A stretch of DNA of 39,766 bases. Source: an uncultured Pseudomonadota bacterium (GTDB lineage: Bacteria > Pseudomonadota > Gammaproteobacteria > Burkholderiales > SG8-39). A program made the position numbers and the translations under genes. Shown here in pieces: positions 24,184 through 32,062 of the stretch. Location of the stretch: positions 1-39,766 of the forward strand of contig CAITSH010000331.1 in the NCBI GenBank assembly GCA_903895005.1, given 5' to 3'. The number at the start of each line of letters is the position of its first letter. The first letter of the stretch is position 1. The notes beneath the pieces are model-generated. The model was not told where the DNA came from. It saw only the letters and a list, made by a program, of their open reading frames with translations, and searched no databases.

Positions 24184-25674
24184 TCAGCGGTCGATGCCGC
24201 CGATACACAGATATTTAATGACGAGGAAATCCTCAATGCCGTATTTGGAGCCTTCGCGGCCGATGCCCGATTCCTTGACGCCACCGAACGGGGCGACTTC
24301 CGTGGAGATCAGCCCGGTGTTGATGCCTACGATGCCGTATTCAAGCGCCTCGGCGACCCGCCAGATGCGGCCGATGTCACGGCCGTAAAAATAGGAGGCC
24401 AGACCGAACTCGGTGTCGTTCGACATCTGTATCGCCTCGGCTTCGGTCTTGAATCGGAATAGCGGCGCCACCGGGCCGAAGGTTTCTTCGCGGGTGACCT
24501 TCATGCCCGTATCCACGCCCGATAGTACGGTGGGTTCGAAAAACAATCCGCCGAGGGCGTGCGGCTTGCCACCGGTGAGCACCTTCGCGCCCTTGGCAAG
24601 GGCGTCGCTAATGTGCTCTTGCACCTTGGCGACGGCATTGGCGTCGATAAGGGGGCCGGTGGTGACGCCATCGTCCATGCCGTTCCCCACCTTAAGCGTT
24701 TTTACTTTTTCTGCAAGCTTCGCCGCGAAAGCGTCATAGACCTTGTCCTGGACCAGAATGCGGTTGGCGCAGACGCAGGTCTGACCGTTGTTGCGGAACT
24801 TGGAAATGATGGCGCCCTCGACCGCGGCATCCAGGTCGGCGTCATCGAAAACGATGAAGGGTGCATTTCCGCCCAGTTCCATCGAGGTTTTTTTCACTGT
24901 GGCAGCGCACTGCTCCATCAGCTTCTTGCCGATTTCCGTCGAGCCCGTAAATGTCAGCTTGCGTACGATCGGGTTGGAGGTCATTTCCCCGCCAATCGCC
25001 GAGGCGGAGCCGGTAACGACCGACAGCACGCCTTTTGGGACGCCTGCCCGTTCGGCGAGCTCGGCCATGGCCAGCGCCGAATACGGTGTCGCGGTCGCCG
25101 GCTTGACCACCATGGTGCACCCTGCGGCGAGGGCGGGTCCGGCCTTGCGCGTGATCATGGCTGCGGGGAAATTCCACGGCGTGATGGCGGCGCAAACGCC
25201 GATCGGCTCCTTGAGCACGACGATGCGTTTATCAGCCTGGTGCTGCGGAATGGTGTCCCCGTAAATGCGCTTGCCCTCCTCGGCAAACCATTCGATGAAG
25301 GATGCGGCATAGGCAATTTCACCGCGTGATTCGCCCAGTGGTTTGCCCTGCTCGGCGGTCATCAGGCGCGCAAGGTCTTCCTGGTTCTGCATCATCAGTT
25401 CGAACCACTTGCGCAGGATGCTGCTACGTTCCTTGGCGGTTTTGGCGCGCCAAGCGGGGAAGGCGGCGTTGGCAGCCGCAATGGCGCGGCGCGTTTCGTC
25501 AGTCCCCATGTTGGGGATGGTGCCCAGAATTTCACCGCTGGCCGGATTGCTTACGGCAACGGTCTTGCCGCTGTCCGCATCTAACCACTGGCCGTCGATG
25601 TAGCATTGTTGACGGAAAAGGCCGGAGTCTTTGAGGCCGAGCGCGGCGACGCCGGTAATTTTGGGTGCGTTCAT
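24184..25674 (-). CDS. gabD: NADP-type succinate-semialdehyde dehydrogenase GabD
   Basis: Oxidises succinate semialdehyde to succinate, as in 4-aminobutyrate breakdown. The protein has 496 residues. The aldehyde dehydrogenase glutamate is Glu266 in MELGGNAPFIV, and the catalytic cysteine is Cys300 in NNGQTCVCANRI; Cys302 matches the second cysteine of GabD that forms a redox-switch disulfide. The NADP-fold residues are in ITPWNFPAAMITRK near 164. A strong ribosome-binding site (TAAGGAGG) precedes the ATG. The TRAP genes upstream suggest import of a related organic acid, but no GABA transaminase is nearby. Close relatives act on glutarate semialdehyde, so the exact substrate is not certain. 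Confidence 0.93.
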   Translation of the reverse strand: MNAPKITGVAALGLKDSGLFRQQCYIDGQWLDADSGKTVAVSNPASGEILGTIPNMGTDETRRAIAAANAAFPAWRAKTAKERSSILRKWFELMMQNQEDLARLMTAEQGKPLGESRGEIAYAASFIEWFAEEGKRIYGDTIPQHQADKRIVVLKEPIGVCAAITPWNFPAAMITRKAGPALAAGCTMVVKPATATPYSALAMAELAERAGVPKGVLSVVTGSASAIGGEMTSNPIVRKLTFTGSTEIGKKLMEQCAATVKKTSMELGGNAPFIVFDDADLDAAVEGAIISKFRNNGQTCVCANRILVQDKVYDAFAAKLAEKVKTLKVGNGMDDGVTTGPLIDANAVAKVQEHISDALAKGAKVLTGGKPHALGGLFFEPTVLSGVDTGMKVTREETFGPVAPLFRFKTEAEAIQMSNDTEFGLASYFYGRDIGRIWRVAEALEYGIVGINTGLISTEVAPFGGVKESGIGREGSKYGIEDFLVIKYLCIGGIDR

Positions 25675-25825
25675 GAAGCCTCCTTAAGGAATGCTTGTCG
25701 CGCCCGTCGTTGTAGGGGCGCAGGAGGCCTAGTTTAGATCAGCCCGGGCGCAGGGCATAGCTTGATCGGGCAGTCCAGTTATGCCCGGTTTGCCCCGAAA
25801 CCTTGGTTCTTTGGGGCGGTGCTGG
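25675..25825 (-). other. dctM to gabD spacer with weak hairpins
   Basis: A 151-base gap on the minus strand. A bulged inverted repeat (GCCCCGAAACC ... GGTTCTTTGGGGC, 25792-25817) lies just after dctM and could slow or end transcription. A second pair, GGGCATA ... TATGCCC (25753-25786), follows. The gabD promoter is expected here but shows no clear boxes. No coding potential seen. Confidence 0.4.
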
Positions 25826-27124
25826 CTAATTCATGTGCGAGGGCAGCCAGGTCGCCAGCCAGGGGAAAACGCACAGGATCAGCATGCGCAGGCAATCGGC
25901 CATGACAAAGGGCACGATTCCCCTGACGATGGTGGTCAGGGGAAGGTTGGCCACGCCCTGGATCACAAACAGGTTCATGCCGACCGGCGGAACGATCAAG
26001 CCGATTTCGCACACGGTCACCAGCATGACGCCAAACCAGATCGGATCGAAATCGAGCGCGGTCACAAGCTTGAATACGGGGACGACGGTGAGCAGGATCA
26101 TGGAAATTTCATCCATCAGCGCGCCCAGGATGATGTACATGACCATTAACGCGAACATCACGCCCCAACGGTTCCAGCCGAGTTCCTTGACGTACTGAAT
26201 GAGGGCCTCGTTGAGGCCCGTCGCATCAAGGAAAAAATTGAACACGCCGGCTCCGACCAGGATCATGTAAATCATCGCCGAAGTGGTGGTCGTTTCGATC
26301 ATGCATTTTTTCAACATCTCGCGATTGATGTAGCCGCCTAGCCATGCGAGCAGCATCGCGCCGGCGGCTCCCACCGACGCCGCCTCGGTCGGTGTGAACC
26401 AGCCAAAATACATGCCACCGAGAACTACGCCGAACAGCACAAGCACGCGCCAGACCTCAAGTGTGCTTTGCCAGCGCTCCGCCCAGTTTTTGCGCGGTGC
26501 CGGTGGTGCAAGGGATGGGTCCCTCGCCGTGATCATCCAGACCGTGCCCATATACAGGATGGTGCCGAGGATGCCCGGCAGGATGCCCGAAATGAACAGT
26601 TTTCCGATGGATTGCTCCGTCATCAGGCCGTAGAGCGCAAACATGATGGAGGGTGGGATCATGACACCCAGGGTCCCGCCCGCAGCCACCGCAGCCGAAG
26701 AAAGCGAATCCTTGTAGCCCAGACGCCGCATTTCGGGCATTGCGACGCGTCCCATCGTGGCCGCAGTGGCGAGTGCTGAGCCGCAGACCGCACCGAAAAT
26801 CGCACAGGCACCAATGGTGGCAATGGCGAGGCCGCCGCGAAGTTGGCCGACAAAGGCGGACACGAAATCGTAGAGGCTTTTCGACAGTCCGGCGTAGGCG
26901 GCGAATACGCCCATCATGATGAACAGTGGCACGACCGACAGGTCGTAGGGGAAGACCGCATCGAACGGCGTCTTGCCGAGGATGAACGCGAGGCTATCCC
27001 ATCCGTTGGTGATCCAGAATCCTACGGCGCCGGTGACGCCCATTGCGATGGCAACGGGCACGCGCAGGAACATCAGCACGATACAGGCGCCGAAGCCAAG
27101 AAGACCGATGGTGGGACCTTGCAT
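25826..27124 (-). CDS. dctM: TRAP transporter large membrane subunit DctM
   Basis: A 432-residue integral membrane protein, the Na+- or H+-coupled channel of a TRAP carboxylate importer (DctM/SiaM large-subunit family). About 12 to 13 hydrophobic segments are visible, from LLGFGACIVLMFLRVPVAI to a final segment near LRMLILCVFPWLATWL. Typical family blocks are the VPLFIMMGVFAAYAGLS region, GAVCGSALATAATMG, GTLGVMIPPSIMF and EIGLIVPPVGMNLFVI, the paired GxxPP motifs of the scaffold re-entrant loops. It is separated from dctQ by 131 bases, longer than usual. Confidence 0.95.
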   Translation of the reverse strand: MQGPTIGLLGFGACIVLMFLRVPVAIAMGVTGAVGFWITNGWDSLAFILGKTPFDAVFPYDLSVVPLFIMMGVFAAYAGLSKSLYDFVSAFVGQLRGGLAIATIGACAIFGAVCGSALATAATMGRVAMPEMRRLGYKDSLSSAAVAAGGTLGVMIPPSIMFALYGLMTEQSIGKLFISGILPGILGTILYMGTVWMITARDPSLAPPAPRKNWAERWQSTLEVWRVLVLFGVVLGGMYFGWFTPTEAASVGAAGAMLLAWLGGYINREMLKKCMIETTTTSAMIYMILVGAGVFNFFLDATGLNEALIQYVKELGWNRWGVMFALMVMYIILGALMDEISMILLTVVPVFKLVTALDFDPIWFGVMLVTVCEIGLIVPPVGMNLFVIQGVANLPLTTIVRGIVPFVMADCLRMLILCVFPWLATWLPSHMN

Positions 27125-27172
27125 GATCGGGGGTCAGCCTGTTGGGTTCCGGGAGGGCGTGCCTTTGTTTCG

Positions 27173-27232
27173 CACGGGCCCGTGAGGGTAGTGGCAGGGG
27201 TCTTGCGCTTCAGGCAGGGCCGTGCCCTTGCC
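27173..27232 (-). repeat. Two stem-loops in the dctQ-dctM gap
   Basis: A perfect 12-base palindrome CACGGGCCCGTG (27173-27184) and a near-perfect hairpin with GGCAGGGC and GCCCTTGCC arms around CGT (27213-27232, one bulge) occupy the gap between the two membrane-subunit genes. They may protect or attenuate the distal dctM message. No T-run is present. Confidence 0.4.
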
Positions 27233-27255
27233 CAGCCCTTGGATGCGGGCTTGCC

Positions 27256-27789
27256 TCACCGGATTAATTCGATGTCGTCCACCGCCGGAGGGGCGATGGC
27301 TTCGAGGGCGTAGTGCAGGGTTTGCAGCAACGCGGTGAGGGTGCCGATGATGCAGCCGGCCAGCAGCGGCACCCAGTACCAGATGAACGGGATGCCTATC
27401 GTCTGCGACACGTCACCGTTTTCGACCTGTTGCCCGGCGCGGAACCACGAATACCAGGCGATGGCACTCATGAATACGGCACCGGTTAGCATGGCAAGCG
27501 CTTTTACCGTCGATAGGATGCGGCGCGGCAGCGGGTCGGTGATGAAGTCGACCGTTACATTGCTCTCACGCATGAAGGAAAAAGGAATGCACATGAATGC
27601 AAATCCGATCACCAGCATCTGTGTGATGTCGATCAGCCCCGGCACCGACCAGCCGATCGAGCGACGGGTGATGACATCGAGCACCGTCACGGCAACTGCA
27701 CCGGTGATCAGGGCAAGGCCGAGCCAGGCCATCGCGCGGGTGACGTCCTCGGCCCATTCGCGCAATCGCCCGATCACCAGAAACGCCAT
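27256..27789 (-). CDS. dctQ: TRAP transporter small membrane subunit DctQ
   Basis: A 177-residue protein with four hydrophobic segments (near 17-38, 55-75, 94-115 and 135-160). It is the small subunit that partners DctM. The conserved context TVLDVITRRSIGWSVPGLIDITQ near 35-57, SFMRESNVTVDFITDPLPRR near 75-95 and the WYSWFRAGQQVENGD block are typical of DctQ. It starts 6 bases after the dctP stop, so it is certainly in the same transcript. It is divided from dctM by 131 bases with two stem-loops. Confidence 0.95.
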   Translation of the reverse strand: MAFLVIGRLREWAEDVTRAMAWLGLALITGAVAVTVLDVITRRSIGWSVPGLIDITQMLVIGFAFMCIPFSFMRESNVTVDFITDPLPRRILSTVKALAMLTGAVFMSAIAWYSWFRAGQQVENGDVSQTIGIPFIWYWVPLLAGCIIGTLTALLQTLHYALEAIAPPAVDDIELIR

Positions 27790-27795
27790 GGCTAC

Positions 27796-28863
27796 TCAGG
27801 CCTTCTTGGCGGGGGCGTACTTTGCGGCGGCGCGCTGCATCTCGATGTAAATATCGCGCGCGTTTTTCACGCCCTGGCCCTCGGTTTCGATCATCACCTT
27901 GTTGTAGGTGGGGATCAGCGCATCGGCCCATCGTTTGCGCTCGGTCGGGCTGAGCGTAATGATGGTGTTCTTGCGCGCGACTGCAGCGGCCCTGCCCGCG
28001 GCGTCCCATTTATCCCACCAGCCTTGCATGCGCGAGGTCAGGTATTCGCCCGACAGTTCGTCGATGATTTTTTTCACTTCCGCCGGGAGCGCGTTGTATT
28101 TTTTCTCGTTCATGCCGAACCAGAAGGCTGCCGTATAAAAGCTGGCAACCGTGTGGAACTTGGTGACCTCATCGATCCGGAATGCGCGCACCGGATCCCA
28201 GGGGAAGCACGCGCCGTCGATGACGCCCTTGTCGATTTGCTCGTAGGCGGCGCCGGGGGGCATCCCCACGGGAACCGCACCCAGCTGCGTAAGCATCGCA
28301 GAGGCGGTGGCGCTGGGAGTGCGCAGCCGCAGGCCCACCAGGTCTTCCATCTTCTCGACCTTCTTGTCTCGGGTGTGGATGTGACCTGCGTTGTGGGTGA
28401 GCAGCGACAGCACCTTGAGGCCCTTGTACTCATCCTTCAGGTACTTTGGGTAGACGGACATCAGGGTATTCGATCCCTGACCTGCGGTTTCGATCAGGAA
28501 GGGCATTTCGACGATCAGGCTGCGCGGCATGCGTCCGCGCGGGTTTCCGGATAGGCCGAAGGCGATGTCGACGACGCCTGTTTGCGCCTGATCGAGCTGG
28601 TTTTCGGCTTTCCCCAGTGGGCTTGCAGCGGCAAAAATCTTGAAGGTGACACGGCCGTTGGTGCGCTTTTCGATTTCCTTGGACCAGGGCTCAATAAAAT
28701 CAGTTTGCAGGCCGTGCAGGGCTGGCACGTAATGGCTGATCTTCAGTTCGATCGGTGCCTGTGCGCGCAGGATCGACGGGAAACCGGCGATTGCGGCGGT
28801 GGCCGCGCCGGCCTTGATGAACGAGCGGCGGGCGAGTTTTTTGCTGCTGGCGTCAGTGCTCAT
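27796..28863 (-). CDS. dctP: TRAP transporter periplasmic solute-binding protein DctP
   Basis: A 355-residue extracytoplasmic receptor of the DctP family. The N-terminus has a twin-arginine motif, RRSFIK at 12-17, followed by an Ala/Gly-rich core and cleavage near LRAQA-PIE, so it is a Tat-type export candidate. The mature protein has LKISHYVPALHGLQTDFIEPW and the ligand-arginine region GLRLRTPSATASAMLTQLGA, with PVGMPPGAAYEQIDKGVIDGA after it. A strong ribosome-binding site (AAGGAGGAG) precedes the ATG. A TATACT box lies about 60 bases upstream in the minus strand. The ligand is likely an organic acid but cannot be read from sequence. Confidence 0.94.
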   Translation of the reverse strand: MSTDASSKKLARRSFIKAGAATAAIAGFPSILRAQAPIELKISHYVPALHGLQTDFIEPWSKEIEKRTNGRVTFKIFAAASPLGKAENQLDQAQTGVVDIAFGLSGNPRGRMPRSLIVEMPFLIETAGQGSNTLMSVYPKYLKDEYKGLKVLSLLTHNAGHIHTRDKKVEKMEDLVGLRLRTPSATASAMLTQLGAVPVGMPPGAAYEQIDKGVIDGACFPWDPVRAFRIDEVTKFHTVASFYTAAFWFGMNEKKYNALPAEVKKIIDELSGEYLTSRMQGWWDKWDAAGRAAAVARKNTIITLSPTERKRWADALIPTYNKVMIETEGQGVKNARDIYIEMQRAAAKYAPAKKA

Positions 28864-28948
28864 TGTGTACTCCTCCTTGAATCTGATTTGAGTCCGGTCA
28901 ACTAGTTATGTACGCAGTATATTGGAACCGCGAAGCTGCGGGAAATCT

Positions 28949-28970
28949 AAGGCGCGACGGGTCGCGCCTT
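28949..28970 (-). terminator. Hairpin at the stop codon of the spermidine-synthase-like fusion
   Basis: Arms AAGGCGCGAC and GTCGCGCCTT (10 bp) around a two-base spacer; in practice about eight pairs with a small loop. The right arm overlaps the stop codon of the fused gene on the minus strand. Only TTAGATTT follows, a weak U-run. It separates this gene from the dctP promoter region. Confidence 0.45.
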
Positions 28971-31002
28971 ATTTCAGAATGCCGTGCAGGTCGCTGAAGT
29001 CATCGGTCCAAAGCCTGACGTCGGGTTGGGCTTCGAGCACTTTTGCGTTTTCCTTGAGTTCGTCGCTGTTGAAGGCATCTGCAGAGCGCGCAAGCAGCAG
29101 CCAGTCCGAGCTGAACACCCCGACGTCATAATTATCGGTGGCGTACACCTGTTTCACCTGCAATGACAGTGCCGCCGCGGCCTTGGAGACCACCGGCAAC
29201 AGGTCGAGGTAACGGTTTGACACGTGGATTGCAAGAATGCCGCCCGGCTTGAGGTGGCGGACATAGGCGCGGAATGCCTCGACCGTGAGCAGGTGCACCG
29301 GAATCGAATCGCTGGAGAATGCATCCACGGCAAGCACGTTGAATTGCTGCGGGGCTTCGCGCTCCAGGGTCAGGCGCGCGTCGCCGAGTTCAACCTCGAT
29401 TGCAGCCTTGCTGTCGGAAAGAAAGCTGAATTGCTTGCGTGCCAGATCGACGACTTGGGGGTTGATTTCGTAAAAGCGCATCACATCACCCGCGCGGCCG
29501 TAAACCGCGAGGGTGCCGGCGCCAAGACCAACCACGCCGACCCGACGGGCTTCGTTGGTCGCCTTGATCGCCAGCGCGACGCCCGAAAGCGGGCCGTAAT
29601 AGGTTGTCGGCCAACCTCGACGCGACGGATCCAGGAACTGACTGCCGTGCTGGATGGTGCCGTGTTTGAGTTCGCGCACCGCGTTCTCGCCGCTGCCCGA
29701 GTCCTCGACCTTGAGCACGGCGTAAAAATTGCGCACCGAAGCCGGCCGTGAGTCGGCAAAGGCGCCGTAGCCCCACGCCAGGGTACCCGTCATTGCCACC
29801 ACGAGGCTCGCGGCAACGGCCTGGGCGGGCAGGGCGAAGCGACGGTGAAGAATGCTTTTCTTGTCACGGTATAGCGCCGCGAAGGTGACCACCCCGAGCG
29901 CAGCCAGTCCGATTGGCAACTCGTAAAGATCGTTGAAAAAATGCGGGGCCAGGAGGCCGACGAACAGGCCGCCGAGTGCGCCGCCCAGGGCCAGTTGCAG
30001 GTAAAAGGACGTGAGGTATCGCGGATGCGGCTTGGCGCGGGCCAGTTCGCCATGGCAGACCATGCAGGCGCAAAACAGCGTCACCGCGTAAAGCGGAACC
30101 AGCACGACGATTTTCGGATGAAGGTGGCCGGGAATGAGCGTGTAGCAGACGCCGCCGAGCCCGGCGACGAGCAGCGGGAAGTAGAAGTCGCGGCGATACC
30201 AGCGCGGTGCTTCAAAGCACACTATGAAGCTGGCCAAATAAAGCAGTAGCGGGAGCACCCACAGGAAAGGAATCGGCGCGATGTTGAGCGAGAGGTGGCT
30301 GGTGAAGGCAAGCAGCAAGGCTGACGCCACGCCGGCGAGCGCGGCCCACCATACCTGCAGACCGGCAGTGGGCGGTGGCACCGGCGCGGCAAGTTCCGCT
30401 GATGCCGTGGGAGAGGCGGCCACGCCCCCGGTCGATTTCCAAGCGAGGACGGCGCAGATCAGAGCAAAAAGGGCAAATCCGGTGGACCAGGCCACCGCCT
30501 GCCAGTAGGCAGAGAGCACCGGTTCTACGATCAGCGGATAGCTCAGGAGCGCGAGCAGGGAGCCAAAATTGGAAAGTGCGAAAAGGCGATAGGGGTAGGC
30601 ACCGACATGGGTGCGTGCATACCAGGCTTGCACCAGGGGGCCGGTGGTCGAAAGCACGAAATACGGCAGGCCGATGCTGGTGGCGAGCAACCCGAGGATG
30701 CGCAGCATCGGGTCATCGCCCCCGGTGGGTTTCCAGGACGCATCCGGGGCGATGGGCAGCAGCAACAAGCAGATGCCCAGCAGGACGCAATGGACGAGGC
30801 GCTGGCGCGAGGGCTGGCGAATGCCGGTCAGCGCGTGCGAATACACGTAGCCTGCTAGCAATAGCACCTGGAAAAACAGCATGCAGGTGGTCCACACCGC
30901 CGCCGAACCGCCGAACCAGGGCAGGATCAGCTTGGCGATGAGGGGTTGCACTTGGAACAACAGGAATGCGCTGAGGAAAATCGTGGTCGCGTAGAGGATC
31001 AT
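28969..31002 (-). CDS. Membrane protein fused to spermidine-synthase-like domain
   Basis: A 677-residue fusion. Residues about 1-400 contain 10 or more transmembrane segments, beginning MILYATTIFLSAFLLFQVQP, a start found widely in this family, with FFQVLLLAGYVYSH and LSNFGSLLALLSYP. From about 425 a Rossmann methyltransferase-like domain follows: VGVVGLGAGTLAVYG (cofactor loop), FYEINPQVVDLA and VLAVDAFSSDSIPVHLLT, where true spermidine synthases usually have a YDVIIxDxxDP segment. So the family fold is clear, but polyamine synthesis is doubtful. It could methylate or bind a small substrate at the membrane. It is 138 bases downstream of the EamA gene. Confidence 0.88.
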   Translation of the reverse strand: MILYATTIFLSAFLLFQVQPLIAKLILPWFGGSAAVWTTCMLFFQVLLLAGYVYSHALTGIRQPSRQRLVHCVLLGICLLLLPIAPDASWKPTGGDDPMLRILGLLATSIGLPYFVLSTTGPLVQAWYARTHVGAYPYRLFALSNFGSLLALLSYPLIVEPVLSAYWQAVAWSTGFALFALICAVLAWKSTGGVAASPTASAELAAPVPPPTAGLQVWWAALAGVASALLLAFTSHLSLNIAPIPFLWVLPLLLYLASFIVCFEAPRWYRRDFYFPLLVAGLGGVCYTLIPGHLHPKIVVLVPLYAVTLFCACMVCHGELARAKPHPRYLTSFYLQLALGGALGGLFVGLLAPHFFNDLYELPIGLAALGVVTFAALYRDKKSILHRRFALPAQAVAASLVVAMTGTLAWGYGAFADSRPASVRNFYAVLKVEDSGSGENAVRELKHGTIQHGSQFLDPSRRGWPTTYYGPLSGVALAIKATNEARRVGVVGLGAGTLAVYGRAGDVMRFYEINPQVVDLARKQFSFLSDSKAAIEVELGDARLTLEREAPQQFNVLAVDAFSSDSIPVHLLTVEAFRAYVRHLKPGGILAIHVSNRYLDLLPVVSKAAAALSLQVKQVYATDNYDVGVFSSDWLLLARSADAFNSDELKENAKVLEAQPDVRLWTDDFSDLHGILK

Positions 31003-31140
31003 GGACTGCAGAAGGGCATTCCCGGAAAAGTTTCCAGGCTGCCATTCACTCCGGGTTGGGATTGGTTGGGATTCGTCTTCCGGTTTTCGGGACGAGACTT
31101 TTTGTCATTCACCGGTTGCTCACTGTGTGCGCACCGGACT

Positions 31141-32037
31141 TTAAGGCTTTGGTTTCAAGGTTACAAGCAGTACCCCCGAGAGCACCAGCGCCGAGCCGAA
31201 AATTTGCACTCCGTTGAGGGCTTCGCCGAGCACCGCCCAGTCCACCGCCATGGTGGTCAGGGGGCCGACTGCGCCGATCACGGCAAAGCGCGTGGCGCCG
31301 ATGCGCTTGAGCGCCTCGCCGATCATGAACACCGGCAGCACGGTGTGAAAAATCGCCAGCACCGCCAGCCATCCGTAGGCGGCCATCGGCAGCACCAGCG
31401 CATCGAGCGGCCGCAATGCCAGGAACTGCAGGATGCCGGCAACGCTTGAGACCGTCATGGCATAGGCAGTAAAGCGCATGGAGCCGATGCGTTTGATGAC
31501 CTCGGTTCCGGCAACGAGGTAAATGGCGTAGGCGAAGGCACTGCCGAAAACCAGGGCTGCGCCAAGCTGCAGGTTAGACCCTGAAACCTGCCCGGCCGAC
31601 AGGAACACCAGCGCGATGCCGGCGTAGGAGAGTGCGATTGCGGCGATGTCGACCCCCCGGGCGCGCGTCTTTAGGAAAAACACCGACAGCAATAGCACCA
31701 GCGTTGGGTAGAGGTAGAGGGTCAGCCGCTCAAGCGTGGCCGAAATGTAGAGCAGTCCGAGAAAGTCCAGAAAGCTCGAAAGGTAGTAGCCGAGCAGCCC
31801 GAGAACCAGGATCAGTCCCAGGTCGCGTCGTGTGACGGGGGCGGCACCGCTGCGACCGGACCAGCTCGCGGCAATCAGAAAAAACGGAACCGAGAACAGC
31901 ATGCGCAGTGCGAGCAGGGTCACGGCATCGGCGCGATACGCATAAATGAGCTTGGTGGTCACACCCTTCAGCGAAAAAAGCGCTGCGCCGACAAATGCCA
32001 GGGCGATGCCGACCGCGCGATACGAGACCCCGTTCAA
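31141..32037 (-). CDS. EamA-family (DMT superfamily) transporter
   Basis: A 298-residue membrane protein with about ten hydrophobic segments arranged as two EamA repeats, typical of metabolite exporters or drug/metabolite transporters. Repeat 1 begins with VGIALAFVGAALFSLKGVTTKLIYAYRAD and includes the conserved FFLIAAS and YYLSSFLDFLGL blocks; repeat 2 begins near LQLGAALVFGSAFAYAIYLVAGT. I chose a TTG at 32037 because it gives the usual family start (NGVSYRAVGIALAF) and family length; no ATG fits. The long upstream extension overlaps the DUF853 gene and is not credible. A GC-rich hairpin lies 6 to 23 bases upstream of the start. The substrate is unknown. Confidence 0.85.
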   Translation of the reverse strand: MNGVSYRAVGIALAFVGAALFSLKGVTTKLIYAYRADAVTLLALRMLFSVPFFLIAASWSGRSGAAPVTRRDLGLILVLGLLGYYLSSFLDFLGLLYISATLERLTLYLYPTLVLLLSVFFLKTRARGVDIAAIALSYAGIALVFLSAGQVSGSNLQLGAALVFGSAFAYAIYLVAGTEVIKRIGSMRFTAYAMTVSSVAGILQFLALRPLDALVLPMAAYGWLAVLAIFHTVLPVFMIGEALKRIGATRFAVIGAVGPLTTMAVDWAVLGEALNGVQIFGSALVLSGVLLVTLKPKP

Positions 32038-32042
32038 ATGCG

Positions 32043-32060
32043 CGCCCCCGTGTCGGGGCG
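32043..32060 (-). repeat. GC-rich inverted repeat between DUF853 gene and EamA start
   Basis: Arms CGCCCC and GGGGCG around CGTGTC, in the 25-base gap between the DUF853 stop and the TTG start of the EamA gene. The arm nearest the start contains the only G-rich segment that could serve as a ribosome-binding site, so RNA folding might limit initiation. Confidence 0.4.
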
Positions 32061-32062
32061 TT

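Noticed and set aside
24184..25674. gabD as part of the glycan pathway
   Set aside because: Its active-site residues are those of a semialdehyde dehydrogenase, and no sugar-acid substrate is suggested. Proximity to the cluster is noted as a transcription question only.
31054..31073. Tandem GGTTGGGATT repeat as a G-quadruplex or regulatory element
   Set aside because: Two exact 10-base copies are present, but only two copies, and fewer than four G3 runs exist in the block. Too weak to claim a structure or function.
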